A stretch of DNA of 64,000 nt from a bacterium BRH_c32. Its GTDB lineage: Bacteria; Bacteroidota; Ignavibacteria; Ignavibacteriales; Melioribacteraceae. Positions 17,295 to 27,257 of this stretch are shown one piece after another; position 1 is the stretch's first letter; every line of letters begins with the position of its first letter. Under the pieces are notes generated by a model. It saw only the letters and a list, made by a program, of their open reading frames with translations. It was not told the DNA's origin and did not search any database. The position numbers and the translations under genes are program-made. The DNA is taken from positions 62,001 to 126,000 of the forward strand of contig LOEU01000024.1 of the NCBI GenBank assembly GCA_001516025.1, given 5' to 3'.

Positions 17295-19505
17295 ATGAAA
17301 GCATTAATTAAAAAGATTTATCATGTAATTGCAAATTTTTTATTTTCTTTTTGGAAGAAGATAAAAGCCGGCATTGCTGCCGGTGCTATTACTGCTATTT
17401 ATATTTACACAATAATTATCTCACTTAATTTTACTATCGGTTTTGGTAAAGTAGTTGACGTTATATTTTTTCTTCTTTTTATCACTCTCGTTCTCTTTTT
17501 AACGTATGGTTTTACAAAATTCCTCTTTAAGACTATAAAGAGATTTGATCTAAAAATCACTGCGATTTTAATAACAGTTTTAATTATGGCTTTCTCTTTC
17601 CCGATGAACGCCTTTTTAAAACTTGTAATAGGTTTAGAGATTATTAGTTTTGCCTTTGTAGCATTTGCACACAATCATGGATTTAAAAAAATTAGTTCTA
17701 TAATATTAGTTCTAATCGCACTAGCAGTTAATATTTATATAGTATATTTTCTTGTTTTTTATGGAACTCCTGCTCTTAAATCAATTTCTGATTCTGAATG
17801 GAAATCCTTTACTAAATCGATTGAAATTGAAAATCCGTTAAATAATGGTAATTATAAAGTGGCTTCTATTTATTATGGGAGCGGTGATGACTCACGTAGA
17901 ACGGAATTCCGAGACAGCATTTCTATTAAGACAAATACGGTAGATGTAAATAAATTTTTCGATCAATCGTCCGGATTTACTAACTGGATGAGAAAAAATT
18001 ATTGGGGATTTAATTCTAAGAATTATCCTATTAATGGACGAGTTTGGTATCCAAAGGCTCAAGGACAATTCCCATTAGTAATTATTGTTCATGGCAATCA
18101 TAGTATGGAAGATTATTCCGATCCGGGCTATGAATATCTTGGAAGACATTTAGCTTCTAAAGGTTTTATCACCGTTTCAGTTGATGAGAATTTCTTAAAT
18201 GGGACTTGGTATGGCGATTATCAACAAAATGAAAATTTTACTCGCGGTTACCTTTTGCTCGAACATATTAGAAACTGGACGAAGTGGAATAATGATTCAA
18301 CAAATCTTTTTTATAAAAAAATTGACTTGAATAATATTGCTTTAATCGGTCATTCCCGAGGAGGACAGGCTGTGGCTATTGCCTCTGCAATTAATAATCT
18401 GCCATATCATTATACTGACGGTAAAATCAAATTTGATTTTAATTTTTCAATTAAATCAATTATCCAGATTGCACCAAACGACCCATACCAACCTAAAAAT
18501 GGTGAATCAATCAAATTGAAGAATATTAATTATCTATTACTTCAGGGCGGGTATGATTATGATGTGAGTGCAATGTATGGAATACGCCAATATAACAGAG
18601 TCACTTTTGATAAGGGCACAAATTTCTTTAAGTCATTGATCTATATTCATAAAGCAAATCATGGAAATTTTAATACTGTATGGGGCAATAATGATTTTAG
18701 ATATCCATCTGCATTTTTTATGAATACTAAACCATTATTAAAATCAGAAGAACAACAAAATATTGCTAAATTTTATATCACTTCTTTTCTTCAATCTACT
18801 TTACTAAATGAAAAAGAGTATTTACCTATTTTCAGAAATTTTAATTATGCTAAATCATATTTACCTAAGGACTATTACATCTCACAATACGAAAATTCTA
18901 AATTCGTATATCTTAATGAATTTGACGATGATCTTAATTTAGCTACTTCAAATACACCGGGAATTAAAATCGAAGGAAATAATCTTTCTGTATGGAGTGA
19001 AAACTCTTTAACTCTTCGGGATTTTGGTAATTCTCTTCAAAATAATTATGGTATATATTTAGGCTGGAATAAAAATGACTCTCTATATAAAGATAAAGTT
19101 TCCTCTTATGATTTTATTTTTTCTGATTCAGTAAAACTTCCGGAATCACTTGATGTCAATTCCAAATTATTCTTTTTTGCAGCGAATAATAGAACTGATA
19201 AAGATACAGCAGATTTTTCAATAGTATTAACTGATGCTTTTAATAATAGCTCTTCTATTACTCTTTCGGATTACTATAATTTAGCACCGGTTCTTCAATC
19301 AAACCTGACAAAGGATAATTTCTTTGTTAGTTTTATTCCGGGAGATAATGGCGAAAAAGTGCTCCAATTATGCGAGATTCCTATTGCGGATTTTCAAAAA
19401 TTGAACCCTTCTTTTCAGATAAATAAATTAGCTAAGATCAGTTTTGTCTTCGATAAAAGTCATGAGGGTGAGATTATTCTTGATAAAATTGGTTACTATA
19501 ACTAA
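17295..19505 (+). CDS. membrane-anchored alpha/beta hydrolase
   Basis: Protein of 736 residues. About five hydrophobic segments occupy the first 160 residues. An alpha/beta hydrolase domain follows, with the oxyanion strand FPLVIIVHGNHSMEDY, the nucleophile elbow GHSRGGQ (Ser354) and a likely catalytic His456 in KANHGNFNTVWG. The remaining C-terminal 220 residues appear beta-rich and match nothing I recognise. The catalytic domain should face the periplasm. A serine-hydrolase activity is well supported; the substrate (ester or peptide) is not. GGGG precedes the ATG. Confidence 0.8.
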   Translation: MKALIKKIYHVIANFLFSFWKKIKAGIAAGAITAIYIYTIIISLNFTIGFGKVVDVIFFLLFITLVLFLTYGFTKFLFKTIKRFDLKITAILITVLIMAFSFPMNAFLKLVIGLEIISFAFVAFAHNHGFKKISSIILVLIALAVNIYIVYFLVFYGTPALKSISDSEWKSFTKSIEIENPLNNGNYKVASIYYGSGDDSRRTEFRDSISIKTNTVDVNKFFDQSSGFTNWMRKNYWGFNSKNYPINGRVWYPKAQGQFPLVIIVHGNHSMEDYSDPGYEYLGRHLASKGFITVSVDENFLNGTWYGDYQQNENFTRGYLLLEHIRNWTKWNNDSTNLFYKKIDLNNIALIGHSRGGQAVAIASAINNLPYHYTDGKIKFDFNFSIKSIIQIAPNDPYQPKNGESIKLKNINYLLLQGGYDYDVSAMYGIRQYNRVTFDKGTNFFKSLIYIHKANHGNFNTVWGNNDFRYPSAFFMNTKPLLKSEEQQNIAKFYITSFLQSTLLNEKEYLPIFRNFNYAKSYLPKDYYISQYENSKFVYLNEFDDDLNLATSNTPGIKIEGNNLSVWSENSLTLRDFGNSLQNNYGIYLGWNKNDSLYKDKVSSYDFIFSDSVKLPESLDVNSKLFFFAANNRTDKDTADFSIVLTDAFNNSSSITLSDYYNLAPVLQSNLTKDNFFVSFIPGDNGEKVLQLCEIPIADFQKLNPSFQINKLAKISFVFDKSHEGEIILDKIGYYN

Positions 19506-19604
19506 TTGATATACCTCTAAATAAATATATAGGTGTACTATTATTTAGATCGATAATATTATTTTTTTGTACCGATATCAGATTAACACTAAACTATTTA
19601 TTAT

Positions 19605-19643
19605 ATTAAATGGTGCAAAGTTAATTGCACCATTTAATTTTTA
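19605..19643 (+). terminator. strong intrinsic terminator
   Basis: A 14-bp perfect stem, ATTAAATGGTGCAA with TTGCACCATTTAAT, a 6-nt loop and a TTTTTAT tail. It lies 100 nt after the membrane hydrolase stop and should end that transcript; the minus strand lacks a good T-run, so it is weaker for the esterase gene. Confidence 0.88.
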
Positions 19644-19738
19644 TGAGATGGAGCATATTTCATTTCGAGTTGTTTAGAAAGCATGTAATATATTTTTGCA
19701 TTTCATTCAAATGATTTACAAAACTAATCTTCCGATTT

Positions 19739-20464
19739 CTATTTTTTTCTCGAATGGCTTAATAACCAATCATAGATTTTATCATTGTCATAAGTTGCAG
19801 TCCATGAGTCATGCCATGCATCCGGATAAACCGTATATTCCACTTCACCGCCGCACGCTTTAAGTCGATTAACTAATTCTTCTGTCCCCGCAATTGGAAC
19901 AACATTATCCTTTGCACCATGGAACGCCCATACAGCCACATTTTTCATATTACAAACAGCAAATGGATCGCCCCATCCGCATATCGGAATTGCGGCTGCA
20001 ATTCTATCGGGGATTTCACTTACTAATCGCCATGTACCATTGCCACCCATACTTAATCCCGTAACGTAAATTTTATCTTTATCCACTTTATAATTTGCTT
20101 CGATATAATCGAGTAATGCTATCAGGTCTTTCGTCTCCCACCTTACATCCAAAGGACATTGAGGTGAAACAACCATGAACGGAAATTCCTTCCCAGCTTC
20201 AATTAGTTTTGGAAGACCATGAACTTTTACTTTCTCAATATCATTTCCTCTTTCGCCTGCTCCATGAAGAAAGAGTACTAAAGGCACTTTTACTTTCGTA
20301 TCATAATCCTTTGGCAAATAGAGAAGATAATCCATCGTAACCTCTTTAATATAATTTGCCTTCAATGTTTGTTTTACTTGCTTACCCATTTCCTGATGCT
20401 CCATAGGGACTGATGAACATCCCCATACAAATCCAATTAATAATATTGCAATTATTTTTTTCAT
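19739..20464 (-). CDS. esterase-type alpha/beta hydrolase lipoprotein
   Basis: Exported lipoprotein of 241 residues (lipobox VWGC, Cys16). The hydrolase fold shows FLHGAGERG as oxyanion strand, the nucleophile elbow GLSMGGNGTW, an acidic residue in FHGAKDNVVP and a terminal catalytic His in YPDAWHDSW. This arrangement is common in secreted feruloyl or acetyl esterases and the phospholipase/carboxylesterase (PF02230-like) family. It is encoded 2 nt after the GH3 beta-glucosidase, so a role in plant-polysaccharide side-chain removal is a reasonable inference. Confidence 0.88.
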   Translation of the reverse strand: MKKIIAILLIGFVWGCSSVPMEHQEMGKQVKQTLKANYIKEVTMDYLLYLPKDYDTKVKVPLVLFLHGAGERGNDIEKVKVHGLPKLIEAGKEFPFMVVSPQCPLDVRWETKDLIALLDYIEANYKVDKDKIYVTGLSMGGNGTWRLVSEIPDRIAAAIPICGWGDPFAVCNMKNVAVWAFHGAKDNVVPIAGTEELVNRLKACGGEVEYTVYPDAWHDSWTATYDNDKIYDWLLSHSRKK

Positions 20465-20466
20465 GT

Positions 20467-22674
20467 TTATTCCACCACTTTAAATGATTGTTCTATCACG
20501 TCCACTGAATTACCACCAATAAATACTTTAAAATCTCCCGGCTCGACAACAAAATCCATATTCAGATCAAAGAATTTTAATTTTTCTGGTGTTATTGAAA
20601 ATTCCACCATTTTCGATTCACCGGGATTTAATTTAATCTTTGCAAAGTCTTTCAACTCTTTTACAGGACGAGTAACCGAACCAACTAAATCTCGCACGTA
20701 TAATTGGGCTACTTCTTCTCCTGCATATTTGCCTGTATTCTTAAGAGTAAAGATAACTTTTATCGATTCATCTTTCTTAAATTCTGATTTAGAAAGTTTT
20801 AAATCTGAGTACTCAAATTTCGTGAAACTAAGTCCATATCCGAATGGGTATAATGGATCATTTGATTCATCGTTATAGTGAGAAGTATATGCTGGCACTT
20901 TTGGATTAAGTGGTCGCCCCGTGTTCTTATGATTATAATATAGAGGCACCTGTCCTAATGATTTTGGAAATGTAACAGGAAGTTTCCCGCTCGGATTATA
21001 ATCGCCGAATAATACATCCGCAATTGCATTCCCTGATTGCAGTCCTAAAAACCAGCATTCCAAAATTGCATTTACATTTTCATCAAACCAGTTTATAGTT
21101 AATGGTCTTCCATTCATCAAAACCAAAACCATCGGTTTACCTAATTTATGAAGTTCCTTTGCTAATTCTTCTTGTACTCCGGGTACATCTAATGTTGATC
21201 TTGATTGAGCTTCTCCGCTTAAATGCAGTGATTCACCAAGTGATAATACTATCACATCTGCTTTCTTTGCCGTTTCTAATGCTTCGGCAAAACCTGTTCT
21301 ATCCTCTCCTAATATCTTGCATCCTTCAGCAAACATTATTTCAGCAGAACTTCCAAGTTTATTTTGAAGTCCTTCGACTACCGTTACTACATAATCTTTC
21401 TGTCCTTGTTGATTCCATGGTCCGAGAGGATCTTCTTTCGATTGACCGAGCGGGCCTATTACTGCTATCTTTCTTATATCTTTTTTTAATGGAAGCAATC
21501 CATCATTCTTAAGCAAAACCATCGATTCCAATGCGACATCTTTTGTTGCTTTTATTATCTCATCGCTAAGAACATTCTTTTTTTCTGTTTCAACGTTGTT
21601 ATATTTATAAGGATCATCAAACAATCCTAATCTAAATTTTATTCTCAAAATTCTTCTAACGGATTCATCGATTGTTTCAATAGAAACCATTCCTTCATTA
21701 ACTAATTCGACCATGTGGCGGAAGTACGCATTACCTTCCATATCCATATCGACACCTGCCTCAAGTCCAAGCTCTGCTGCTTCTTTGAGATTTGCGGCTA
21801 CTCCATGAGGAACCAGTTCGCCAACCGAATTCCAATCGCTAACAACAAACCCGTCAAAACCCCACATACCGCGTAAAACTTTTGTAAGCAAATAATGACT
21901 TCCTGATGCCGGAACTCCGCCGATCTCATTAAAAGATGACATTAAGGTTGCAGCACCTGCATCTACTGCTGCTTTGAAGGGTCTTAGGTAGAATTCATGA
22001 AATGTTCTTTCAGAAAAATCAACTGTATTATAATCTCTGCCGGCTTCAGCAGCTCCGTATCCCGCAAAATGTTTAATACATGCTGCAATTGTATTACTTG
22101 CCGAAAGATCATCTCCCTGATACCCTTTTATTCGAGCCACAGCCATTGCAGCTCCAAGATATGGATCTTCCCCACTCCCTTCGACTATTCTTCCCCATCT
22201 CGGGTCTCTTGCTATATCCACCATTGGATTGAATGTCCAATGAACTCCTGCTGCCGAGGACTCAATCGCTTGCCAGCGTGCTGATTTTTTTACCAATTCA
22301 GGGTTCCATGAACTCGCTTCTGCAATTGGAACCGGGAATGTGGACTTGTATCCGTGGATTACATCTAGTCCAATTATGACCGGTATTTTTAGGCGTGATT
22401 CTTCTACTGCAATTCGTTGAAGTTCTCTTGTGGTTTCTGCTCCTACAATATTAAAAAACGAGCCGATCTTTCCTGCTTTTAATAAATCAGAACTGCTCTC
22501 TTCCGGACGATCTGTCTTAGAGCCGGTTGCCCATCCGCTCGAATATTGAACTAATTGACCAACTTTTTCTTCCAAATTCATTAGAGCTAATACTGAATCA
22601 ACTCTCTGTTCAGTTGAACGGTTTTGTGCACTTATTATTGTGGAAATTAAAAGAAGGATTAATACTTTTTTCAT
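20467..22674 (-). CDS. bglX: GH3 beta-glucosidase, secreted
   Basis: Periplasmic glycoside hydrolase family 3 enzyme of 735 residues that releases terminal glucose (or xylose) from beta-linked oligosaccharides. A signal peptide (about 1-17) precedes the TIM-barrel domain with the substrate-binding KHFAGYGAAEAGRDYN and the nucleophile Asp280 in FVVSDWNS, the alpha/beta sandwich domain, and a C-terminal fibronectin-III-like domain. The frame extends upstream to 22728, but GAGGG sits 4 nt before the ATG at 22674, which also gives a proper signal peptide. A predicted promoter with a palindrome lies at 22722-22767. Confidence 0.95.
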   Translation of the reverse strand: MKKVLILLLISTIISAQNRSTEQRVDSVLALMNLEEKVGQLVQYSSGWATGSKTDRPEESSSDLLKAGKIGSFFNIVGAETTRELQRIAVEESRLKIPVIIGLDVIHGYKSTFPVPIAEASSWNPELVKKSARWQAIESSAAGVHWTFNPMVDIARDPRWGRIVEGSGEDPYLGAAMAVARIKGYQGDDLSASNTIAACIKHFAGYGAAEAGRDYNTVDFSERTFHEFYLRPFKAAVDAGAATLMSSFNEIGGVPASGSHYLLTKVLRGMWGFDGFVVSDWNSVGELVPHGVAANLKEAAELGLEAGVDMDMEGNAYFRHMVELVNEGMVSIETIDESVRRILRIKFRLGLFDDPYKYNNVETEKKNVLSDEIIKATKDVALESMVLLKNDGLLPLKKDIRKIAVIGPLGQSKEDPLGPWNQQGQKDYVVTVVEGLQNKLGSSAEIMFAEGCKILGEDRTGFAEALETAKKADVIVLSLGESLHLSGEAQSRSTLDVPGVQEELAKELHKLGKPMVLVLMNGRPLTINWFDENVNAILECWFLGLQSGNAIADVLFGDYNPSGKLPVTFPKSLGQVPLYYNHKNTGRPLNPKVPAYTSHYNDESNDPLYPFGYGLSFTKFEYSDLKLSKSEFKKDESIKVIFTLKNTGKYAGEEVAQLYVRDLVGSVTRPVKELKDFAKIKLNPGESKMVEFSITPEKLKFFDLNMDFVVEPGDFKVFIGGNSVDVIEQSFKVVE

Positions 22675-22721
22675 CTTGCCCTCGAAAATTAAAAATACGT
22701 TTAAATCATTTTTGTGATTAT

Positions 22722-22753
22722 CAAACATATAAATAACCGATTACTTCCACAAA
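22722..22753 (-). promoter_or_regulatory. predicted Bacteroidota-type promoter of bglX
   Basis: On the minus strand TTTG at 22753-22750 and TATGTTTG at 22729-22722 match the Bacteroidota -33 (TTTG) and -7 (TAnnTTTG) elements with a 20-nt spacer, the expected distance. The bglX start lies 47 nt downstream of the -7 box. Confidence 0.55.
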
Positions 22754-22767
22754 TTGTGGAAGTAATC
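22739..22767. promoter_or_regulatory. 29-nt perfect palindrome, candidate operator
   Basis: Two 14-nt arms, GATTACTTCCACAA and its exact complement, surround a single central base. The palindrome covers the -33 box of the predicted bglX promoter and so is well placed for a repressor. It has no poly-T tail suggestive of a terminator beyond TTT on the plus strand, where no gene ends. Confidence 0.55.
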
Positions 22768-22933
22768 TTTCCGAGGTTTACATCTATGAAGGGTATTACA
22801 AAAACTACTCTACATAAATAAAAAATTTGGTGATTTATTAAAACAAATTTGTTGCAAGCGGAATTATTTTGATGCGAATGGAACTATTAATTTACAAGAA
22901 TGCGAGTATTTTTTTACATGGAGTGTTTAAAAT

Positions 22934-22968
22934 AAAAAAGCAGTAAGGAGAACCTTACTGCTAATTTT
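22934..22968 (-). terminator. intrinsic terminator of the hemerythrin-tonB-MCP operon
   Basis: A 10-bp stem AGCAGTAAGG/CCTTACTGCT with the loop AGAA. On the minus strand it is followed by TTTTT, placing it about 90 nt after the chemoreceptor stop codon. Confidence 0.88.
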
Positions 22969-23051
22969 TACTTCAGTTAAACCGTCAATTTATTATAACT
23001 CGGTCAACTAAATCAATCCATCTTTTATTACAAAAGAGAATCGTTTACAAA

Positions 23052-25127
23052 TTAAGCCACTAGACTGCTGCGCTTGATTGAACTATAACTATCATCTTTT
23101 GCATCTGAATATTGATATTTATTTATGGAGCTTTTGAGATTATTTGTAAGACGATTTAATTCATCAGCCGCAGAAGCAATCTGTTGAATTCCTGAAGCAG
23201 TCTCATTAGTAACCTTGCTAATGGCTTCAACGTTCTGGCTAATCTGCTCGCTTGATCTGCTTTGTTGTTCGCTTGCAACAGCCACTTGAGAAACAACATC
23301 CAATACTTCGTCGGACACTTTTATTATTTCTCTTAGTGATTCACCGGCCTTGTGAGCAAATACTTTACCTGAATTAACTTCAGAACTTCCTTCCTTCATA
23401 GAATCAACTACTTTAAGAGTATCAGATTGGATTTTTCCAATCATCTGAGAAATTTCCTTAGTTGCTTTTGTAGTTCTTTCAGCAAGCTTCCTTACTTCAT
23501 CAGCTACAACTGCAAAGCCACGACCCTGTTCTCCGGCTCTTGCCGCTTCAATCGCTGCATTTAATGCCAATAAATTGGTTTGATTTGCAATATCATCAAT
23601 CACTTGAACAATTTCGCCAATTTCTTCGCTATTCTTTCCAAGGTCTTGTATTTTTTCTGATGCTTTATCGACAAATGATGCAATCTTAATCATTCCATCA
23701 ACTGTTTTTTCTACAACCAGTCCACCGTCTCTTGCAGCCATTCCTGCTCGTTTTGAGGAATCTGATGCCATAGATGCATTCTTTGATGTATTAAGAATTG
23801 TCTGAGTCATCTCTTCTACCGATAGAGCTACTTCAGTTGATTGATGACTCTGCTCCTGAGCACCCGCAGCCATTTCTTCAGTGGAAGATGAAATCTGTTC
23901 GCTTATCGAAGAAGTTGTATTAACCATTTCTGCAATGTTTCTTAAAATATCCGAAATCGCTTCTCCTACCGTATTAATACTATCGGAAATTATTCTATGT
24001 TCACCTTTATAATTTCCTTTTACACGAGCTGTAAAATCGCCTTTTGATATTTCTGCTAATACATCCACACCTTCCTTAATCGGTGAGAAAAGGGCATCCA
24101 ATGTAGAATTAACTCCTACTACAATCTCTTTGAAAGCACCATTAAATGTTTCAACTTTTCCTCTTGTAGTAAGCTTTCCGCCAACTATCTCATCTGTTAC
24201 AAAAGATAATTCTTTTTTTAGGTTAGTAAGATTTTCTATAACTACCTTATAGCTCTTTGAGAGATTATCTTTCTCGGATAATTCATTAATCGTAACTCCT
24301 AAATTACCCTTCGATATTTCATAAGCAGCACTAATTTTTTCTGCTTGAGAAATTCTAAGTGTTTCCATCATTCCTTCTAATTCGCCAAATTCATCTTTCG
24401 TAGCAGGAATAATTTTTTCTTCAAAATCTCCGACAGAAAACTTTGCAATTTTATTCTTCAATTCCGCTAATGGCTTTGTGAGCATTGCTGTTACTTTAGT
24501 GAAAGCAAATATGAATAAAAAAGAACCTAGAATCATTCCGATTATTGATATAATACGAGAAGTTGAAATTATATCTGAAAATTTCGTATTTAAAGTTTCA
24601 CCTTTTGTATCCAAGAATTCATTGATATTTTGGAAATCTTTAAGAAGTTTATTCCCAACTTCTTTTCCTGAAGTAGCAGCCACTTCTGCTGCAATTTCAA
24701 AATCCTTCATTGCCGCAGCACTAAGAGTTCCGTCAATTACAAGCATTTTATAATCCGCCCAAGTTGAATTTATTGATTCTAAATACTTCTCAACTTCAGT
24801 TCCTTTATACTTTTCAGCCAAATTTGCTAATGAAGTATCTATGGAAGTTTTCGTTTTCATTAGTGATTTTAAGTCAGAATCAAAGTCAGATTCAAATGTA
24901 GAAATTGAAAATTTCAGCAATGTACTTTTTGTGGATTCAAATTGAGAATAGATTTTATCTACTTCATTAGAAGGTTCAATGAATTCTGAATAAATATTAT
25001 CTTTTATTCCATCTATCCGCCACATTTGATAAAGGTCATTCACCAAAACTATTGTGCATACAAATCCAAGCAAGAGATAAGATAGCTGCAGTTTTGATTT
25101 AAATTTTAAATCTGTTATCGATTTCAT
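23052..25127 (-). CDS. methyl-accepting chemotaxis protein with 4-helix-bundle sensor and several HAMP units
   Basis: Transmembrane chemoreceptor of 691 residues. A first membrane segment (about 12-32), a periplasmic helical-bundle sensor of about 155 residues and a second membrane segment (about 190-212) are followed by HAMP units, the clearest being at about 215-265 and 345-395, and then the signalling domain with the highly conserved hairpin tip [43 protein letters not shown]. There is no NWETF-type CheR tether at the C-terminus. It is the last gene of the hemerythrin-TonB-MCP set and ends before a good terminator. Confidence 0.95.
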   Translation of the reverse strand: MKSITDLKFKSKLQLSYLLLGFVCTIVLVNDLYQMWRIDGIKDNIYSEFIEPSNEVDKIYSQFESTKSTLLKFSISTFESDFDSDLKSLMKTKTSIDTSLANLAEKYKGTEVEKYLESINSTWADYKMLVIDGTLSAAAMKDFEIAAEVAATSGKEVGNKLLKDFQNINEFLDTKGETLNTKFSDIISTSRIISIIGMILGSFLFIFAFTKVTAMLTKPLAELKNKIAKFSVGDFEEKIIPATKDEFGELEGMMETLRISQAEKISAAYEISKGNLGVTINELSEKDNLSKSYKVVIENLTNLKKELSFVTDEIVGGKLTTRGKVETFNGAFKEIVVGVNSTLDALFSPIKEGVDVLAEISKGDFTARVKGNYKGEHRIISDSINTVGEAISDILRNIAEMVNTTSSISEQISSSTEEMAAGAQEQSHQSTEVALSVEEMTQTILNTSKNASMASDSSKRAGMAARDGGLVVEKTVDGMIKIASFVDKASEKIQDLGKNSEEIGEIVQVIDDIANQTNLLALNAAIEAARAGEQGRGFAVVADEVRKLAERTTKATKEISQMIGKIQSDTLKVVDSMKEGSSEVNSGKVFAHKAGESLREIIKVSDEVLDVVSQVAVASEQQSRSSEQISQNVEAISKVTNETASGIQQIASAADELNRLTNNLKSSINKYQYSDAKDDSYSSIKRSSLVA

Positions 25128-25141
25128 AATTTTATCTTTTT

Positions 25142-25531
25142 TTATTTTTTAAATACAAATGACATAGTTAATTTTACTTTTACCGGTTTACCTTCATTTA
25201 TTCCCGGTTTGAACTTGCTGCTTCTTAATACTTTTTCTACTTCTTCATTGCATCCGCCGCCTAGACCTTTAATGATTTTAACGTCATCAACACCGCCGGT
25301 TTCATTGATAAAAGCCATAGCAATTACTCTTCCTTCCATACCAGCACTTTTTGCAATCGGCGGATATGAAATTTTCTTAACTATTCCCGCCATACCTTCG
25401 ACAGGTTCAGGCATTACTTCTGCCATTGGTAAATATTCTTCTTCGCCGCCCGGTAAGACATTTTTTGCTTCCATTTTAATAGCAGCAAGAAGAATAAAAA
25501 TTAAAAATAATACAACACTCTTTGTTTTCAC
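25142..25531 (-). CDS. TonB C-terminal-domain protein
   Basis: Exported protein of 129 residues from a GTG start with GGAGG 4 nt before it. It has a signal peptide (about 1-22) and a TonB C-terminal domain at about 50-129, with [26 protein letters not shown] and the [21 protein letters not shown] ending. It lacks the usual transmembrane anchor and proline-rich spanner of an energising TonB, so it may be a free periplasmic variant. Placed between hemerythrin and a chemoreceptor gene in the same orientation. Confidence 0.85.
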   Translation of the reverse strand: MKTKSVVLFLIFILLAAIKMEAKNVLPGGEEEYLPMAEVMPEPVEGMAGIVKKISYPPIAKSAGMEGRVIAMAFINETGGVDDVKIIKGLGGGCNEEVEKVLRSSKFKPGINEGKPVKVKLTMSFVFKK

Positions 25532-25546
25532 ATTACCTCCATGTAA

Positions 25547-25954
25547 TTAATTAATCCCATTCTTATTCATAAATTCCGAATAAGCTTTGTCTGTTTTTCT
25601 AATATGTTCTAATAACCATTTATTTAAAAAATTTAGTATATCAATGGATAAACCCATTTTTCCGCTTTTAAATTCTGCTTCAAAAGCAGATATTTTTCTT
25701 ACAAATTCTGTATGTTCACTTACGTGCCTTAGGCGATCCGGATAGTTAAATTTAGCAAAAAGCTCTTCCTCGCTTCTAAAATGCGTTTTTGTATATAAAA
25801 CTAATTCAGAAATAATTGGGCCCATTACCAAATTAGATTTCCCGTCTTTCATTGCATCATGAAGATTATTTATTAAGTCAAATAACTTTTGATGTTGATT
25901 ATCAAAACCCTTCACTTTTACGCTGTAATTCTGATTCCAAGTTAAAAATGCCAT
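25547..25954 (-). CDS. bacteriohemerythrin
   Basis: Oxygen-binding di-iron protein of 135 residues. The iron ligands are all visible: His in the first helix, MAFLTW...FDNQHQKL with His21; HFRSEE providing His and Glu; the HVSEHTEF pair; and EHIRKTD providing the last His and Asp. It is cytoplasmic with no signal peptide. Its operon with a chemoreceptor suggests oxygen delivery or oxygen sensing linked to taxis. A weak FliA-like promoter is upstream. Confidence 0.95.
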   Translation of the reverse strand: MAFLTWNQNYSVKVKGFDNQHQKLFDLINNLHDAMKDGKSNLVMGPIISELVLYTKTHFRSEEELFAKFNYPDRLRHVSEHTEFVRKISAFEAEFKSGKMGLSIDILNFLNKWLLEHIRKTDKAYSEFMNKNGIN

Positions 25955-25982
25955 TTCTGTTCATTCCTTTGGCTTTAATTTA

Positions 25983-26008
25983 TTATCGAATTTTTTTTGA
26001 ACTAGTTA
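25983..26008 (-). promoter_or_regulatory. weak candidate FliA promoter for the hemerythrin operon
   Basis: Minus strand: TTCGATAA (-10) at 25990-25983 with TAACTAGT as the -35 and a 10-nt spacer. The -10 equals that of the better promoter at 46215-46241, but the -35 and the spacing are poor. Confidence 0.3.
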
Positions 26009-26032
26009 AGTCTTTTTTAATATTTTTTTCTT

Positions 26033-27247
26033 TTAGAAATTATAGAATACCGAGAGTATCAATCGAGTATTAGTAACAATTTCTGAATCTATGACTTTAG
26101 CAAATCCATCCAGCTTACCATAGGCTGCGCTAGTCATCTCTAATTCGCTTGCTACGGTTATTTTACTAAATTTATATTGAATACGCGGCGACACTCTAAG
26201 AACATGATCGATATTTTCATTCCTAGAATATATTTTCCCTACTATTTTATCGTTGGAACCTAAATTCTCTGAATACCCTGCGAATAAACCCACCTGAAAC
26301 TCTTTACCGTAATAAATATCAGTCAAAATTGAAATTACATTTATACTCGAATAGGTTTCTTTGCCCGTAGCTGTATCAATGGATGAAACTCCATATCCGC
26401 CCAAGGTCATTAAATCTGTGCTATTTTCGCCATAAAAACCTTTTGTCAGAAAAGTAAAATCATTGCTGCTATATTTTAAATACCCCACAGCAGTAATAGA
26501 ACTGATCTTTTCATCGGTCTTAATTTTCTTAGATGTTTCAATTCTTGGAGTAAGTGATTTATATCCTATTCCCGCGCCAATGGTAACACTTTCGGAATTA
26601 TATTGAACTTGAAAATTAATTTCGGGAAATACAGAATTTCGTAGATAAGAAGAACTAAATCCATTTGGTCCATTACTCGAAAAATCTCTCTGAGTTAATA
26701 ATGCAGCTATTAATTTCAAACTACCAAATTTTTGTGTAATTCTAACTTGGGGATTTCTTGAAAATGGCTGGAATGGTATGCCTGCATTATATGAAATTAC
26801 TTGCGAAAATGCCTCCGGTACAAATGAGGGGTGCCACGTCTGACCAAATAATAACGATGTGTTATTCCAATCAAATGAAACATAAGCATGCCTTAGTCTA
26901 AGACCATTAACGTCCGATTCCGAAGTTCCGAAAAATTCTCCTTCTACGAATCCTGTTACCTTAGCATCGAATGCCTCTGCACCTGATATCTTACTATTCA
27001 ATCTGGATTGAATTGATAAGAAATTTAGATTTGCTTTTTCGTTTAAATCATCACCCTTTTTATCATATAAAGGTGCAGCTGGATATAATAAAAGATGACC
27101 TTCTCTAAAATTAACGGTTTGTCGAGAATCTAAATATCCGCTCCAGTTAATGAAACCACCGAATTGAACTTTCAATCCGGCGGTTTCATTTTGAGCAATT
27201 GCGATTGTACTTAATAAAACTATTATTAATACTATTTTCTTAATCAT
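26033..27247 (-). CDS. outer-membrane porin-like beta-barrel protein
   Basis: Exported protein of 404 residues from the ATG at 27247 (a TTG at 27256 is less likely), with a signal peptide ending in AIAQ. The mature part is rich in alternating amphipathic strands with aromatic girdles and ends in LILSVFYNF, a C-terminal phenylalanine typical of outer-membrane barrels. The phrase SLLFGQTWHPSF resembles DcaP-like porins. It begins only 10 nt after a chemoreceptor stop codon, so both are probably on one transcript. The ligand is unknown. Confidence 0.75.
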   Translation of the reverse strand: MIKKIVLIIVLLSTIAIAQNETAGLKVQFGGFINWSGYLDSRQTVNFREGHLLLYPAAPLYDKKGDDLNEKANLNFLSIQSRLNSKISGAEAFDAKVTGFVEGEFFGTSESDVNGLRLRHAYVSFDWNNTSLLFGQTWHPSFVPEAFSQVISYNAGIPFQPFSRNPQVRITQKFGSLKLIAALLTQRDFSSNGPNGFSSSYLRNSVFPEINFQVQYNSESVTIGAGIGYKSLTPRIETSKKIKTDEKISSITAVGYLKYSSNDFTFLTKGFYGENSTDLMTLGGYGVSSIDTATGKETYSSINVISILTDIYYGKEFQVGLFAGYSENLGSNDKIVGKIYSRNENIDHVLRVSPRIQYKFSKITVASELEMTSAAYGKLDGFAKVIDSEIVTNTRLILSVFYNF

Positions 27248-27257
27248 TTTTTCCAAC

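Larger units (their letters stand above)
22675..23051. other. 377-nt intergenic region between bglX and the MCP gene
   Basis: No plausible coding sequence. From left to right it holds the bglX leader, its predicted promoter and a 29-nt palindrome (22739-22767), then about 170 nt of AT-rich sequence in which I see only a 12-nt palindrome AACAAATTTGTT (22842-22853), and the terminator at 22934-22968 for the chemoreceptor operon. Confidence 0.8.

Noticed and set aside
21102-21512. Open frame of 136 codons on the plus strand
   Set aside because: It lies fully antisense to the well-supported GH3 gene, has no ribosome binding site and its product is a low-complexity Leu-rich sequence.
22842-22853. 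12-nt palindrome AACAAATTTGTT between bglX and the chemoreceptor gene
   Set aside because: Short and AT-rich; expected by chance in this composition and not positioned at a recognisable promoter.
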